In this document: in pieces, positions 27,905 to 36,107 of the stretch
How the letters are laid out: every line of letters starts with the position of its first letter
Numbering within the stretch: the stretch's first letter is position 1
From: CAVTBX01 sp963733135
GTDB taxonomy: Bacteria; Actinomycetota; Thermoleophilia; Gaiellales; Gaiellaceae
Reading direction: 5' to 3'
DNA length: 64,000 nt
Assembly (NCBI GenBank): GCA_963733135.1
Contig: CAVTBX010000004.1
Span: forward strand, 248,001-312,000
The notes under the pieces: generated by a model
Databases searched by the model: none
Told to the model about the DNA's origin: nothing
The model's input: the letters and a program-made list of their open reading frames with translations, nothing else
Position numbers and translations under genes: made by a program

Positions 27905-28974
27905 GCGGCCGTCGCGCCGTAGGCCCGCAGGTCGCGGCGAAGGCGAACGAAGAGCGCCTCGAGCGCGAGGCCCTGCTGGACGTTGAACTCGAACGAGCGC
28001 CAGACGTCACGCACGATCTCGGCAGCTCGCTCCGCGGGAACGGTCAGGGACGGCTCGGCGTCGCGCTCGAGCTCCTCGAGGCGATCGAGGTTGAGGACGG
28101 CCTCGGGAGCGCGCGCACCGACCACCAGGAGGTCTCGGTACCAGCCGGCGAGCGTGTCGAGCGTCTCGAGAACCTCCTCGCGCTCGGCGCCACGCTCTGC
28201 CCGTTTCGCGCGCTGCTCCACCTCCCGCGGGTTCTCCCCCTCCACAGCTTCTTCCTCCACTGCTGTTCGCGCCCGCTGCCCGCGCCGCCGGGCGAGCTCC
28301 TCGATCCGCCGCACGGCGCCGGCCGGGTCGAACGACTCCTCCAGGTACGTCGCCCGCGCCAGCTCGATCACCGCCGCCCGGTGCTCAGCCGACTCGTCGT
28401 CGAGCAGCCGCTCGGCGCGATCGAGCCTCCCAGCTGCGACGCGCGCGCTCACCTCGAGCCTCTCTCCCTCGAGGCCGCGGGCCGCGAGGTGCGCCTTGAT
28501 CGCTCGCTGCGAAAGCCGGCGGAACGGAACGGCCTGGCAGCGCGAGCGGATCGTCTCGGGAAGCGGCCCGAGCTCGTCGGCGACGAGGACGACCACGGCG
28601 TAGTCCGGCGGCTCCTCGAGATCCTTGAGGAGCGCGTCCGCGGCGTCCTCGTTCATGACGTGCGCGCCGAGGATGACGTAGACGCGGCGGTCGGCCTCGA
28701 ACGGCCGCATGTGGAGGTCACGCCGCAGCTCGCGGACGGGGTCGATCCGGATCTGGTCGCCGAGCGGCTCGAGGACGTAGAGATCCGGATGGGCCCGCCG
28801 GAGCACCCGGTCGCTCTCACCGAGAAGCGCCGCGGCGAAGAGAAGCGCCGCCCGCCGCTTACCCGAGCCGGCGGGCCCGTGGAAGAGGTAGGCGTGGGCA
28901 GGCCCTTCCGCCAGCGCCGCGCGGAGGAGGCGCTTGGCATCCTCCTGCTCAGGCAGCGTCTCGAAGCTGTCCAC
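27901..28974 (-). CDS. holB: DNA polymerase III delta-prime subunit (HolB)
   Basis: Clamp-loader subunit. From GTG 28974 it gives 357 residues. LFHGPAGSGKRRAALLFAAA is the P-loop, HPDLYVLEPLGDQIRIDPVR and AHVMNEDAADALLKDLEEPP follow, with SRCQAVPFR near the sensor region, all typical of HolB. It overlaps the 3' end of tmk by 26 bases and the start of ricT by 4. A longer frame up to 29049 is open but would sit inside tmk. The region after residue 200 is divergent, as usual. Confidence 0.88.
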   Translation of the reverse strand: MDSFETLPEQEDAKRLLRAALAEGPAHAYLFHGPAGSGKRRAALLFAAALLGESDRVLRRAHPDLYVLEPLGDQIRIDPVRELRRDLHMRPFEADRRVYVILGAHVMNEDAADALLKDLEEPPDYAVVVLVADELGPLPETIRSRCQAVPFRRLSQRAIKAHLAARGLEGERLEVSARVAAGRLDRAERLLDDESAEHRAAVIELARATYLEESFDPAGAVRRIEELARRRGQRARTAVEEEAVEGENPREVEQRAKRAERGAEREEVLETLDTLAGWYRDLLVVGARAPEAVLNLDRLEELERDAEPSLTVPAERAAEIVRDVWRSFEFNVQQGLALEALFVRLRRDLRAYGATAA

Positions 28975-29545
28975 GGATACTCCTCGCGATCTCAGCAACG
29001 GGTTTCGCGGCGTCGACGGCAACCAGACGTTGCCCGAACGCGCCCGCAAGCTCCCGGTAGGCGTCGGCCACAGCCGCGACGAATCCCTCGCCCTCGCGTT
29101 CGATTCGATCGGCTTCGTCGCCGCGCCGCTCAGCGGCCTGGTCAGGGGTCATGAGGAGCAGGAACGTCTGGTCGGGCAGGAGGCCCCCGGTCGCCAGGAG
29201 GTTCAGCTCGAGCACGCGATCGACGCCGAGCCCTCGCGCCAGGCCCTGATAGGCCAGGGAGGAGTCGATGTAGCGGTCGCTCACGACATCGGCTCCACGC
29301 CCGAGCGCGGGCCGGATGACCTCGTCGACGAGCTGCGCGCGGGCGGCGGCGAAGAGCGCGGCCTCGGCCCAGGGAGTGACGCGGCCACCCGAGAGCAGCA
29401 GCTCGCGGATCTGCTCGCCGAGCTCGGTGCCCCCCGGCTCTCGGGTCGCGACGACCTCTCGACCCTCGCCGCGAAGCGCCTCCACGAGGAGCGCGGCCTG
29501 CGTCGTCTTCCCGGACCCGTCGACCCCTTCGAAGGTAATGAACAT
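28949..29545 (-). CDS. tmk: Thymidylate kinase (dTMP kinase)
   Basis: 198 residues. Phosphorylates dTMP to dTDP. P-loop FEGVDGSGKTTQ at 5-16, the DR(Y/H) motif DRYIDSSLAYQG and the TREPGG motif are present. LLLMTPDQAAERRGDEADRI forms the lid. ATG at 29545. It heads the tmk-holB-ricT operon. Confidence 0.95.
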   Translation of the reverse strand: MFITFEGVDGSGKTTQAALLVEALRGEGREVVATREPGGTELGEQIRELLLSGGRVTPWAEAALFAAARAQLVDEVIRPALGRGADVVSDRYIDSSLAYQGLARGLGVDRVLELNLLATGGLLPDQTFLLLMTPDQAAERRGDEADRIEREGEGFVAAVADAYRELAGAFGQRLVAVDAAKPVAEIARSIRGQLRDAA

Positions 29546-29679
29546 GCTCGGCGAAGGATACGAGGACGGCTCGCCATGCCGTACTCGGCAACGGTCTTTG
29601 TGCGAGCGGTAAAGGTCTGATGTGCGCCCTTCTCAAGCGGTGAGATCCGTAGTAGCTTCGGCGCGGGAGGAGAGTCCAA

Positions 29680-30909
29680 ATGGTCCTTGGGAGGCGAACG
29701 CTCCTGCGGCTTCTCGCCACGGCGGTGGTGGTCGCGTCGGTGGCGGCGGTCGAGGTCGCGGAAGCGGCGGCAGCAAGGCCCGCGCCCGCCCGTGGCGCGA
29801 CGGTCTCCAAGCCACCCGAGCTGCGCTGGAAGCGCGTTCCCTCCGCTCGCTTCTACAACGTGCAGGTCTTTCGGAACGGGCACAAGATCCTGAGCAGATG
29901 GCCGCGACGCGCGCGCTTCGATCTCCATCGGAAGTGGAAGCAGGGCAACCGCACGCGCCACTTTCGCCCAGCCGTCTACCGCTGGTACGTCTGGCCTCAC
30001 CGCCGATACCAGTACGGACACCGGATCGTGCGCAGCTGGTTCAAGGCCGGGAAGCGCCCGCGAAACACGGTGCGGCCCACACTCAGCGGCAGCGCCCGGG
30101 AAGGCGCGCGGCTGCTGGCCTCCGGAGGCCGCTGGACCGGTACGCGACCGATCTCAGTGACGTATCGCTGGCAACGGTGCAACTCGCTCGGCCAGGCGTG
30201 CCTCGACGTGCAGGGCGAGCGTGAACCGTCGTATCTCCTCAGCGCCGCCGACATCGACGCGCGAATCCGCGTGGTGGTGACCGGGACGAACTGGCTCGGG
30301 GAGAGATCCGTCGCGACCGCGCCCACACGTGCGGTTCTTCCGGCTGCCCCAGTCCTGGTCGACCCGCCCGAGCTCCGGGGCCGGCCACAGGTGGGACGGA
30401 TACTCACCTCGGATGTCGGAGCGTGGTCGAGCTCGAGATCGCTCAGCTACCGGCTGCGCTGGGACGTCTGCCGCCACGATCGGTGCCGAACCGTCGCCGT
30501 TGGTACGGGCCGGTCGCTTCTCCTCCAGCCATCGATGTTTCTCCGAACCGTTCGGGTCGTGGTGACCGCCTCGAATGCGGGCGGCAGGGCGACCGCCGCG
30601 ACGGCTCGGACGGCGCGGATCGGCCTCATCCTCCGGGGCACCCCTCTCGAGGACCGGCTCATCGGCACGATCGGCTCCGACGCGATCTTCGGCGTGCGAG
30701 CAGACGATCTTCTGCGCGGCGGGCCTGGACCGGACTCGCTGAACGGCGGCCGCGGCCGGGATCGATACGAAAGCGGAAGCGGCGACGATTCGATCAAGGC
30801 GAGAGACCGGGACCGAGACGTGATCCACTGCGGCGGCGGGAGCGACAAGGTCCTCGCGGACCGCCGAGATCGAGTCGGGCCGAGCTGCGAGGCTGTCGAC
30901 CGAGGGTAG
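29680..30909 (+). CDS. Secreted repeat protein with Ig-like regions and RTX-like calcium-binding C-terminus
   Basis: 409 residues. ATG at 29680 follows GGGAGGAGAG. Signal peptide: basic start, hydrophobic LLRLLATAVVVASVAAVEVA, then AEAAA. Residues about 40-130 are Arg/Trp/Tyr-rich. Two related beta-type repeats follow (PTLSGSAREGARLLASGGRW and PPELRGRPQVGRILTSDVGA), as in cell-surface Ig-like modules. Near the end GTPLEDRLIGTIGSDAIFG and LLRGGPGPDSLNGGRGRDRY recall GGXGXD calcium-binding nonapeptides, imperfect and basic. Function unknown; surface adhesion or envelope role is possible. Its TAG stop begins repeat copy B. Confidence 0.65.
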   Translation: MVLGRRTLLRLLATAVVVASVAAVEVAEAAAARPAPARGATVSKPPELRWKRVPSARFYNVQVFRNGHKILSRWPRRARFDLHRKWKQGNRTRHFRPAVYRWYVWPHRRYQYGHRIVRSWFKAGKRPRNTVRPTLSGSAREGARLLASGGRWTGTRPISVTYRWQRCNSLGQACLDVQGEREPSYLLSAADIDARIRVVVTGTNWLGERSVATAPTRAVLPAAPVLVDPPELRGRPQVGRILTSDVGAWSSSRSLSYRLRWDVCRHDRCRTVAVGTGRSLLLQPSMFLRTVRVVVTASNAGGRATAATARTARIGLILRGTPLEDRLIGTIGSDAIFGVRADDLLRGGPGPDSLNGGRGRDRYESGSGDDSIKARDRDRDVIHCGGGSDKVLADRRDRVGPSCEAVDRG

Positions 30910-31072
30910 GAGGGTTTGGCGGAAAGGTCTTCGTTGTCAGGTCGGTCTGCTCGTTCCGAGGCAAGGACGCAGGGAGCGTTCGTACCGTGAGGTACGGGCG
31001 CGACTGAGGACGCCGCCTCGGGGCGAGCAGACCGACCCGGCGGCTCAACGGCTTTTCCGCCAAACCCTCCTT
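30907..31072. repeat. Near-palindromic dispersed element, copy B (166 nt)
   Basis: Starts on the TAG stop of the upstream gene and ends 44 bases before the epimerase ATG. Outer arms AGGAGGGTTTGGCGGAAA and TTTTCCGCCAAACCCTCCT; middle arms GGTCGGTCTGCTCG and CGAGCAGACCGACC pair perfectly; apex GTACC-GTGA-GGTAC. Against copies A and C the arm bases differ in compensating ways (for example GTCTAGC, GTTTGGC and GCTTGGC with matching partners), which supports a conserved fold. Confidence 0.85.
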
Positions 31073-31115
31073 GCGCGACCGGCTTTCCCGTTCGACCCGC
31101 TACTGTCCCGCGCTG

Positions 31116-32048
31116 ATGCAGACGCTGGTGACAGGCGCGGCCGGCTTCATCGGCTCCCACGTCGTGGACGCATTGCTCGCCCGCGGCGACGAGGTGCTCG
31201 CCGTGGACAACCTCGCGACGGGCCGCCGCGACCGTGTCGACGAGGCAGCCGGCTTCGAGGAGGTCGACATCCGCGACGGCTCGGCCCTGGGCGCCCTCTT
31301 CCGCGAGACTCGGCCGAGCGTCTGCTTCCATCTGGCCGCGCAGGCGGATGTCCGCGTGTCGGTCGAGCGGCCGGACTACGACGCGGAGGTGAATCTCCTC
31401 GGCACCATCAGCGTGCTCGAGGCGGCACGCTCCGTCGGCGCTCAGGTCGTGCTGTCCTCGACGGGCGGGGCCATCTACGGCGAGTGCGAGCGGCCTGCTC
31501 GGGAGGACGATCCGCTCTCGCCGTTCTCACCCTACGGCGCCTCGAAGCTTGCCGCGGAGGGGTACCTGGCCACCTGGAACCGGCTCCACGGAAGCGAGCA
31601 TGTGGCACTCCGGTACGGAAACGTCTTCGGGCCGCGCCAGGATCCCCACGGCGAGGCCGGCGTCGTCGCGATCTTCTTCGGACGGCTGGCAGAAGGTCGG
31701 CCGCCCACGATCTTCGGCACCGGCCGCCAGACGCGCGACTACGTCTACGTCGAGGACGTCGTCGCGGCCACGCTCGCGGCCGGCGGCCACCAGGCTGGGA
31801 TCTTCAATGTCGGAACAGGCAGTGAGACGTCGGTCGTCGACCTCTACGACGCGTGCAGGCGAGTGAGCGGCGTCGACCTCGAGCCCGAGCTCGCCGACGC
31901 ACGGTTGGGGGAGCTCGACCGGAGCGTCCTCGACCCCGAGCTGGCCGCGTCCGAGCTCGGCTTTCGGGCCAGCGTCGATCTGGACGAGGGACTGTCCCGC
32001 ACCTGGCGGGCCATCACGGAAGGAGAGCCCGCGGCAGGCGCGAACTAA
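31116..32048 (+). CDS. NAD-dependent nucleotide-sugar epimerase (GalE/UDP-glucose 4-epimerase-like)
   Basis: 310 residues from ATG 31116. Rossmann motif VTGAAGFIGSHVVDALL; FHLAAQADVRVSVERPDYDA; catalytic STGGAIYG and YGASKLAAE (Tyr and Lys of YxxxK). DYVYVEDVVAATLAAG is typical of UDP-sugar epimerases. It makes precursor sugars for polysaccharides such as those of the locus at 5-18 kb. Exact epimer not assignable. It is followed 8 bases later by the LytR_C gene. Confidence 0.88.
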   Translation: MQTLVTGAAGFIGSHVVDALLARGDEVLAVDNLATGRRDRVDEAAGFEEVDIRDGSALGALFRETRPSVCFHLAAQADVRVSVERPDYDAEVNLLGTISVLEAARSVGAQVVLSSTGGAIYGECERPAREDDPLSPFSPYGASKLAAEGYLATWNRLHGSEHVALRYGNVFGPRQDPHGEAGVVAIFFGRLAEGRPPTIFGTGRQTRDYVYVEDVVAATLAAGGHQAGIFNVGTGSETSVVDLYDACRRVSGVDLEPELADARLGELDRSVLDPELAASELGFRASVDLDEGLSRTWRAITEGEPAAGAN

Positions 32049-32056
32049 CGCGCTCC

Positions 32057-32581
32057 GTGGAGTATCCGGTCACCCTCCCCCCGGGTCGGAACTGGCGCGC
32101 GACTGCCCTCGCAGCCGGCGTCTTCGCCGCCGTCGAGCTCGTCGTTCTCGTCGCGCTCGCGGTGGCGGCGTTCGGCCTTCCCTTCGCGGCCGAGCAGCGT
32201 GAGCGCGCCCTCGCGTCGAGCGGCAAGGCGGGTCAGCCCGAGGCCGCTTCGGCCCGCGTGGCGAACAGTAGGGAGGTCGTTCCGGCCGCCGGGCAGTCAC
32301 GGAGCGAAACCTCGGTCGTCGTCCTGAACGGCAACGGCCTCACCGGCGCCGCCGACCTGGCCTCGAACGGTGTCCGGCAACGGAGCTACATCCTCACCGG
32401 GACGGGGAACGCGCCGCGACCTGATTTCCGTCGTTCGCTCGTCATGTACCGGCCGGGCTTCGAGGGCGAGGCGTATCGACTCGCAGAGGACATCGCGGTG
32501 AAGCGCGTCGCCCCGCTCGACGGGATGCGGGCGTCGGATCTCATGGGCGCGCAGCTCGCGCTTATCGTCGGGCGAGACTAG
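32057..32581 (+). CDS. LytR C-terminal domain protein, membrane-anchored
   Basis: 174 residues from GTG 32057. A short cytoplasmic start, a membrane helix (ALAAGVFAAVELVVLVALAV, about residues 14-35), then a linker and a LytR_C domain beginning SVVVLNGNGLTGAADLAS. In this family the domain is found attached to, or beside, LytR-CpsA-Psr proteins that attach polymers to the wall; here it is free-standing. Its stop is TAG in TAGGAGGGTTAGGC, half of the repeat motif. It may serve wall polymer attachment, but no LCP protein is in the window. Confidence 0.75.
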   Translation: MEYPVTLPPGRNWRATALAAGVFAAVELVVLVALAVAAFGLPFAAEQRERALASSGKAGQPEAASARVANSREVVPAAGQSRSETSVVVLNGNGLTGAADLASNGVRQRSYILTGTGNAPRPDFRRSLVMYRPGFEGEAYRLAEDIAVKRVAPLDGMRASDLMGAQLALIVGRD

Positions 32582-32629
32582 GAGGGTTAGGCGCGCGTCC
32601 GGCGCGGGGCGCCTGGCTACGCTTGGATC

Positions 32630-33664
32630 GTGTCCGACCCACTCCTCGTGCGTGCGGCCCGGCGCGAGGCCGTGGAGCGCACGCCCGTCTGGTTCATGCG
32701 GCAAGCCGGTCGCTCCCTGCCTGAGTACCGAGAGATCCGGAAGGAGCACGACCTCTTCTCGATCTGTCGCGAGCCTGAGCTCTGCACCGAGGTGACGCTC
32801 CAGCCCGTCCGCCGGCACGGCGTCGACGCCGCGGTCATGTTCGCGGACATCATGCTCCCCGTCCTCGCGATGGGGATGGGCGTCGAGCTCGTCGAGGGTG
32901 TAGGGCCGGTGGTCGAGCCCCCCATCGAGAGCCTCGCGGACGTGGAGCGGCTCAGGGTGCCGGCCGGCGAGGAGATCGCGCCGGCGTTCATGACCGCAAT
33001 CGGGTTGGTGCGTGGGAAGCTCGAGCCCGAACGTGCGGTGGTCGGGTTCTGCGGAGGTCCCTTCACGGTCGCCGGCTACCTCGTCGAGGGGCGGCCCTCG
33101 CGCGATTTCCGAAAGACGAAGCGCTTCATGTACGCGCAGCCGGGGGCTTGGCACACGCTCATGGATCGGCTCGCGAGCACGTTCGCCGGTTACATGCAGG
33201 CCCAAGCCGACGCCGGGGCCGATGCGGTGCAGCTCTTCGACTCCTGGGTCGGCGCGCTCTCGGTCGACGATTACCGCGAGTTCGTTGCGCCCTATTCGGC
33301 GCGCATCCTCTCGAGCGTCGACGTCCCGACGATCCACTTCGGAACCGGGACGGCACACCTGCTGGGGGACATGGCCGTAGCAGGCGGCGACGTGATCGGG
33401 CTCGATTGGCGCATCCCGATCGAGCGTGGCTGGGAGGTGGCCGGTCGAGACCGGGCGGTGCAAGGGAATCTCGACCCGACGCTACTGCTGGGGCCGTTCA
33501 CCCGCGTGGAGGCCGCGGCGCAGCGGATCCTCGACGCGGTTGGAGGCCGGCCCGGCCACATCTTCAACCTGGGGCACGGCGTGCTTCCCGAAACGGACCC
33601 TGATGACCTCACGCGACTTACCGCGCTCGTCCGAGAGCGAACGACAGCCGAGGTAGTGGCGTGA
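32630..33664 (+). CDS. hemE: Uroporphyrinogen III decarboxylase
   Basis: 344 residues, usual length. Removes the four acetate carboxyls of uroporphyrinogen III to give coproporphyrinogen III. The N-terminal WFMRQAGRSLPEYREIR signature is complete, including the substrate-binding Arg residues, and VMFADIMLPVLAMG and HFGTGTAHLLGDMA are present. GTG start at 32630. It is followed 178 bases later by hemH, so this is a heme-biosynthesis pair. Confidence 0.96.
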   Translation: MSDPLLVRAARREAVERTPVWFMRQAGRSLPEYREIRKEHDLFSICREPELCTEVTLQPVRRHGVDAAVMFADIMLPVLAMGMGVELVEGVGPVVEPPIESLADVERLRVPAGEEIAPAFMTAIGLVRGKLEPERAVVGFCGGPFTVAGYLVEGRPSRDFRKTKRFMYAQPGAWHTLMDRLASTFAGYMQAQADAGADAVQLFDSWVGALSVDDYREFVAPYSARILSSVDVPTIHFGTGTAHLLGDMAVAGGDVIGLDWRIPIERGWEVAGRDRAVQGNLDPTLLLGPFTRVEAAAQRILDAVGGRPGHIFNLGHGVLPETDPDDLTRLTALVRERTTAEVVA

Positions 33665-33715
33665 CGGACATTTCCTCTCACGCGCGGGAACCTGTTCGCG
33701 CGTGTGTTCGCGCGC

Positions 33716-33731
33716 GGGACCCTCGGGTCCC
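33716..33731. terminator. Short hairpin between hemE and hemH
   Basis: GGGACCC-TC-GGGTCCC, a perfect 7-bp stem with a two-base loop, in the 178-base gap between the two heme genes. No T-run follows, so it may be a processing or attenuation site rather than a strong terminator. The gap also contains CG-rich runs; no ORF is supported. Confidence 0.3.
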
Positions 33732-33842
33732 GACCCTCCCCCCTGCTCACGCGCGAGCGTACCGCCGAAAAGCGCATGTGTGTGTCACGACGTGTGCCGA
33801 ACGCGTGCCGAGATATCCACGGCGGCTGCCGAGCTCTACTCC

Positions 33843-34718
33843 GTGAAGACCGCTGTCGTCGTCATGGCCTATGGGAGCCCCGAGCGACTCGAGGACGTGC
33901 CTGCCTACTTCTCCGACATCCGCGGCGGCAGGCCCGTTCGCCAGGAGGCCGTCGACGAGCTCGTCGAGCGGTACCGCCGCGTCGGAATCTCCCCCCTTGC
34001 CGCCGTCACCGAGGCGCAACGCGCCGGCCTCGAGCGCGAGCTCGGGCTCCCCGTCTACGCGGGCATGAAGCACTGGGAGCCACGCATCGCGGCTGCGACG
34101 GAACGGGCCCGCGCGGACGGCGCGGAGCACCTCGTCGGGCTCGTGCTCGCCCCCCACTACAGCCGCATGTCCGTGGGCGGCTACCGCGAGCGGCTCGAGG
34201 CCGCGCTCAACGGAGGCACCGAGCTCACGATGATCGAGAGCTGGCACGACCACCCGCCGTTTCTCGACCTGGTCGCAGATCGGGTTCGCGACGCCGGCCT
34301 CGAGCGGGGCATGCACGTCGTGTTCACGGCCCACAGCCTCCCCGAGCGCATCCTGGCCGAAGGCGATCCTTACCGCGAGCAGCTGCTCGAGACCGCCAAC
34401 CTCGTCGCCGACCGGCTCGGGCTTCCCGAAGACCGCTGGTCGTTCGCGTTCCAGAGCGAGAGCGCGACCGGGGAGCCCTGGCTCGGTCCCGACATCCTCG
34501 ATCACCTCGAGGTGCTCGCCGGCCGAGGCGTCGACCGGATTCTTGTCGCCCCGATCGGCTTCGTCGCGGACCATCTCGAGATCCTGTGGGACATCGACGT
34601 CGAGGCGAGCGAGAAGGCTCTCGCGCTCGGCGTCGAACTGAAGCGAACCCAATCCATGAACGACGACCCGAGGTTCGTAGCCGCACTCGCGGACCTCGTC
34701 AGGAGCAGAATCGCGTGA
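33843..34718 (+). CDS. hemH: Ferrochelatase (coproporphyrin or protoporphyrin type)
   Basis: 291 residues. Inserts iron into a porphyrin. From GTG 33843 the start VKTAVVVMAYGSPE is the standard N-terminus; longer frames upstream are low complexity. Catalytic His lies in FTAHSLPERI, and FAFQSESATGEPWLGPDI and VAPIGFVADHLEILWDID complete the signature. Actinobacterial members usually act on coproporphyrin III in the coproporphyrin-dependent pathway, but this cannot be decided from sequence alone. Confidence 0.93.
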   Translation: MKTAVVVMAYGSPERLEDVPAYFSDIRGGRPVRQEAVDELVERYRRVGISPLAAVTEAQRAGLERELGLPVYAGMKHWEPRIAAATERARADGAEHLVGLVLAPHYSRMSVGGYRERLEAALNGGTELTMIESWHDHPPFLDLVADRVRDAGLERGMHVVFTAHSLPERILAEGDPYREQLLETANLVADRLGLPEDRWSFAFQSESATGEPWLGPDILDHLEVLAGRGVDRILVAPIGFVADHLEILWDIDVEASEKALALGVELKRTQSMNDDPRFVAALADLVRSRIA

Positions 34719-34987
34719 GCACCCGTAGCTGTCCAGACTGGCCCACCCTCCTCGAGGTGACGCCGGACCTCCACTTCAAGCACTACACGCTCGGCGAGGC
34801 CCGGCTTCCGGCGGAGGTGCTGGTCAACCTGCCCGACATCCCGCTCGAGGCGATCGCCATCTGCGCGGACCTCGAACACAACGTCTTCAACCCGGGACAC
34901 ACCGATCCGGCCATCGCCGACGCGCTCCGCGACACGTACTGGTACGACCTCGGGGAGTGGTCGAGCCGCGCCCCGCGCGCAGGCTAG
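34715..34987 (+). CDS. Conserved hypothetical protein, coupled to hemH
   Basis: 90 residues. GTG at 34715 overlaps the hemH stop (GTGA), so it is translated with it. Sequence includes CPDWPTLLEVTPDLHFKHYT, LPDIPLEAIAICADLEHNVF and TYWYDLGEW, with many aromatic residues and a Cys-Pro near the start. No recognised domain. Linkage suggests a role near heme or iron metabolism, which is inference only. Confidence 0.7.
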   Translation: MSTRSCPDWPTLLEVTPDLHFKHYTLGEARLPAEVLVNLPDIPLEAIAICADLEHNVFNPGHTDPAIADALRDTYWYDLGEWSSRAPRAG

Positions 34988-34996
34988 GATCCTCGC

Positions 34997-35248
34997 ATGG
35001 GCAAGGGCTACGCAGAAGGCCCGGCCGCCGAGGAGCGCTTCGCCGATCTCGAACGCGCGGAGCGGAGCGCGAACGGCGTCGAGACACGTGAGCGACCGGC
35101 GGTGTTCGGCTCGACCGCGGCCGAGCCGGACAAGCACTTCATCGGCTGGCTCGACGACGTCGACCCCGACGCGCTCTTCGCACGCGGGGAGGCATGGGGC
35201 CTCACGGTCCACCGCCGTCGTGACGACCTTCCCTCGAACGGGGGATAG
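34997..35248 (+). CDS. Hypothetical small acidic/basic protein
   Basis: 83 residues from ATG 34997, 9 bases past the previous stop. Sequence such as EERFADLERAERSANGVETR and KHFIGWLDDVDPDALFARGE is charged and probably helical; no signal or membrane segment. Codon use matches its neighbours. No family recognised. It is last gene before a hairpin terminator and a convergent gene. Confidence 0.55.
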   Translation: MGKGYAEGPAAEERFADLERAERSANGVETRERPAVFGSTAAEPDKHFIGWLDDVDPDALFARGEAWGLTVHRRRDDLPSNGG

Positions 35249-35268
35249 GGGTACCCCGATGGGGGGAG

Positions 35269-35294
35269 CCGGCTCACTCGATCAGGTGAGCCGG
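35269..35294. terminator. Bidirectional hairpin terminator between convergent genes
   Basis: CCGGCTCAC (35269-35277), an 8-base loop, GTGAGCCGG (35286-35294); the stop of the minus-strand methyltransferase at 35296 follows directly. GC-rich stem of 9 bp without a T-run. Confidence 0.6.
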
Positions 35295-35295
35295 G

Positions 35296-36078
35296 CTAGA
35301 CCCGCTCGCACCAGAAGACGTCGGTGCGGTAGGGCAATGACACACGTGCGCGCCCGCGCGTTTCGGGATCCCGCGCGAGGAGCGCTCGAACCTCGTCTGC
35401 GACCGCGGCCTGCTCGTCGTCCGGTAGCGCCGCCATGAAGCTGACAGAGAGGACGCGATCCACGACGCCGTCAGCGTCCAGCTCCTGCTCGATCCCGAAA
35501 CGGGCATGCTCGAGGTGGGTGAACAACGTCGTCCGCTCGAAGGCCTGGCGCCACTCGTCCGAGCGGTAGGGCGGCGCGTCGAGGCGATACGGCTCCATGA
35601 TCTCCGTAAGTCCCCGCTGCCACGGGCGTTGCTCCTCCCGCCCGTTCCAGATGAGCCCGAGGCGGCCGCCGGGAACGAGCACCCGGTGGATCTCGGCGAG
35701 TGCTGCGTCGCCGTCGAACCAGTGAAACGCCTGAGCGACGGTGACGGCGGCGACACTCCCCGCTTCGAGCGGAATCGACTCCGCTGTCCCTTCGAGCGCC
35801 TCGACTCCGGGCAGGTCGTCTTCGATCCGACGACGCATCCCGGCCGCCGGCTCGACGGCCACCACACGCGCGCCGGTGGGCATGAGGAGCCGAGTCAGCT
35901 TGCCGGTTCCCGCCGCCAAGTCGAGCACGCTCCGACCAGGGCCGACCCCGAGTGCGTCCACGAGCTTCGCCACGGCCTCGGCCGGATACGTCGGCCGGCC
36001 CCGCTCGTAGGCATCCGCGGCTGAGTCGAAGGCTCGGGCTGCGTGGTGGACGGATGACCCGCGGGACACGGCGCGCAT
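35296..36078 (-). CDS. SAM-dependent methyltransferase, UbiE/class I
   Basis: 260 residues. Motif I VLDLAAGTGKLTRLLM at about residues 51-66, motif post-I VVAVEPAAGMRRRI, and VTVAQAFHWFDGDAALAEIH, followed by LVPGGRLGLIWNGREEQRPW. This subgroup, with HWF and RVLVPGG, covers small-molecule and tRNA-type methyltransferases of unknown specificity. ATG at 36078. It lies alone, convergent with the small gene at 34997. Confidence 0.85.
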   Translation of the reverse strand: MRAVSRGSSVHHAARAFDSAADAYERGRPTYPAEAVAKLVDALGVGPGRSVLDLAAGTGKLTRLLMPTGARVVAVEPAAGMRRRIEDDLPGVEALEGTAESIPLEAGSVAAVTVAQAFHWFDGDAALAEIHRVLVPGGRLGLIWNGREEQRPWQRGLTEIMEPYRLDAPPYRSDEWRQAFERTTLFTHLEHARFGIEQELDADGVVDRVLSVSFMAALPDDEQAAVADEVRALLARDPETRGRARVSLPYRTDVFWCERV

Positions 36079-36107
36079 CGTAGGCGCCGCGTGGCTGACC
36101 AGGCCTC

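Noticed and set aside
33680..33700. GAACCTGTTC in the hemE-hemH gap as a LexA/SOS box
   Set aside because: The gap between half-sites is 2 bases, not 4 as in the GAAC-N4-GTTC box, and the neighbouring genes are heme enzymes.
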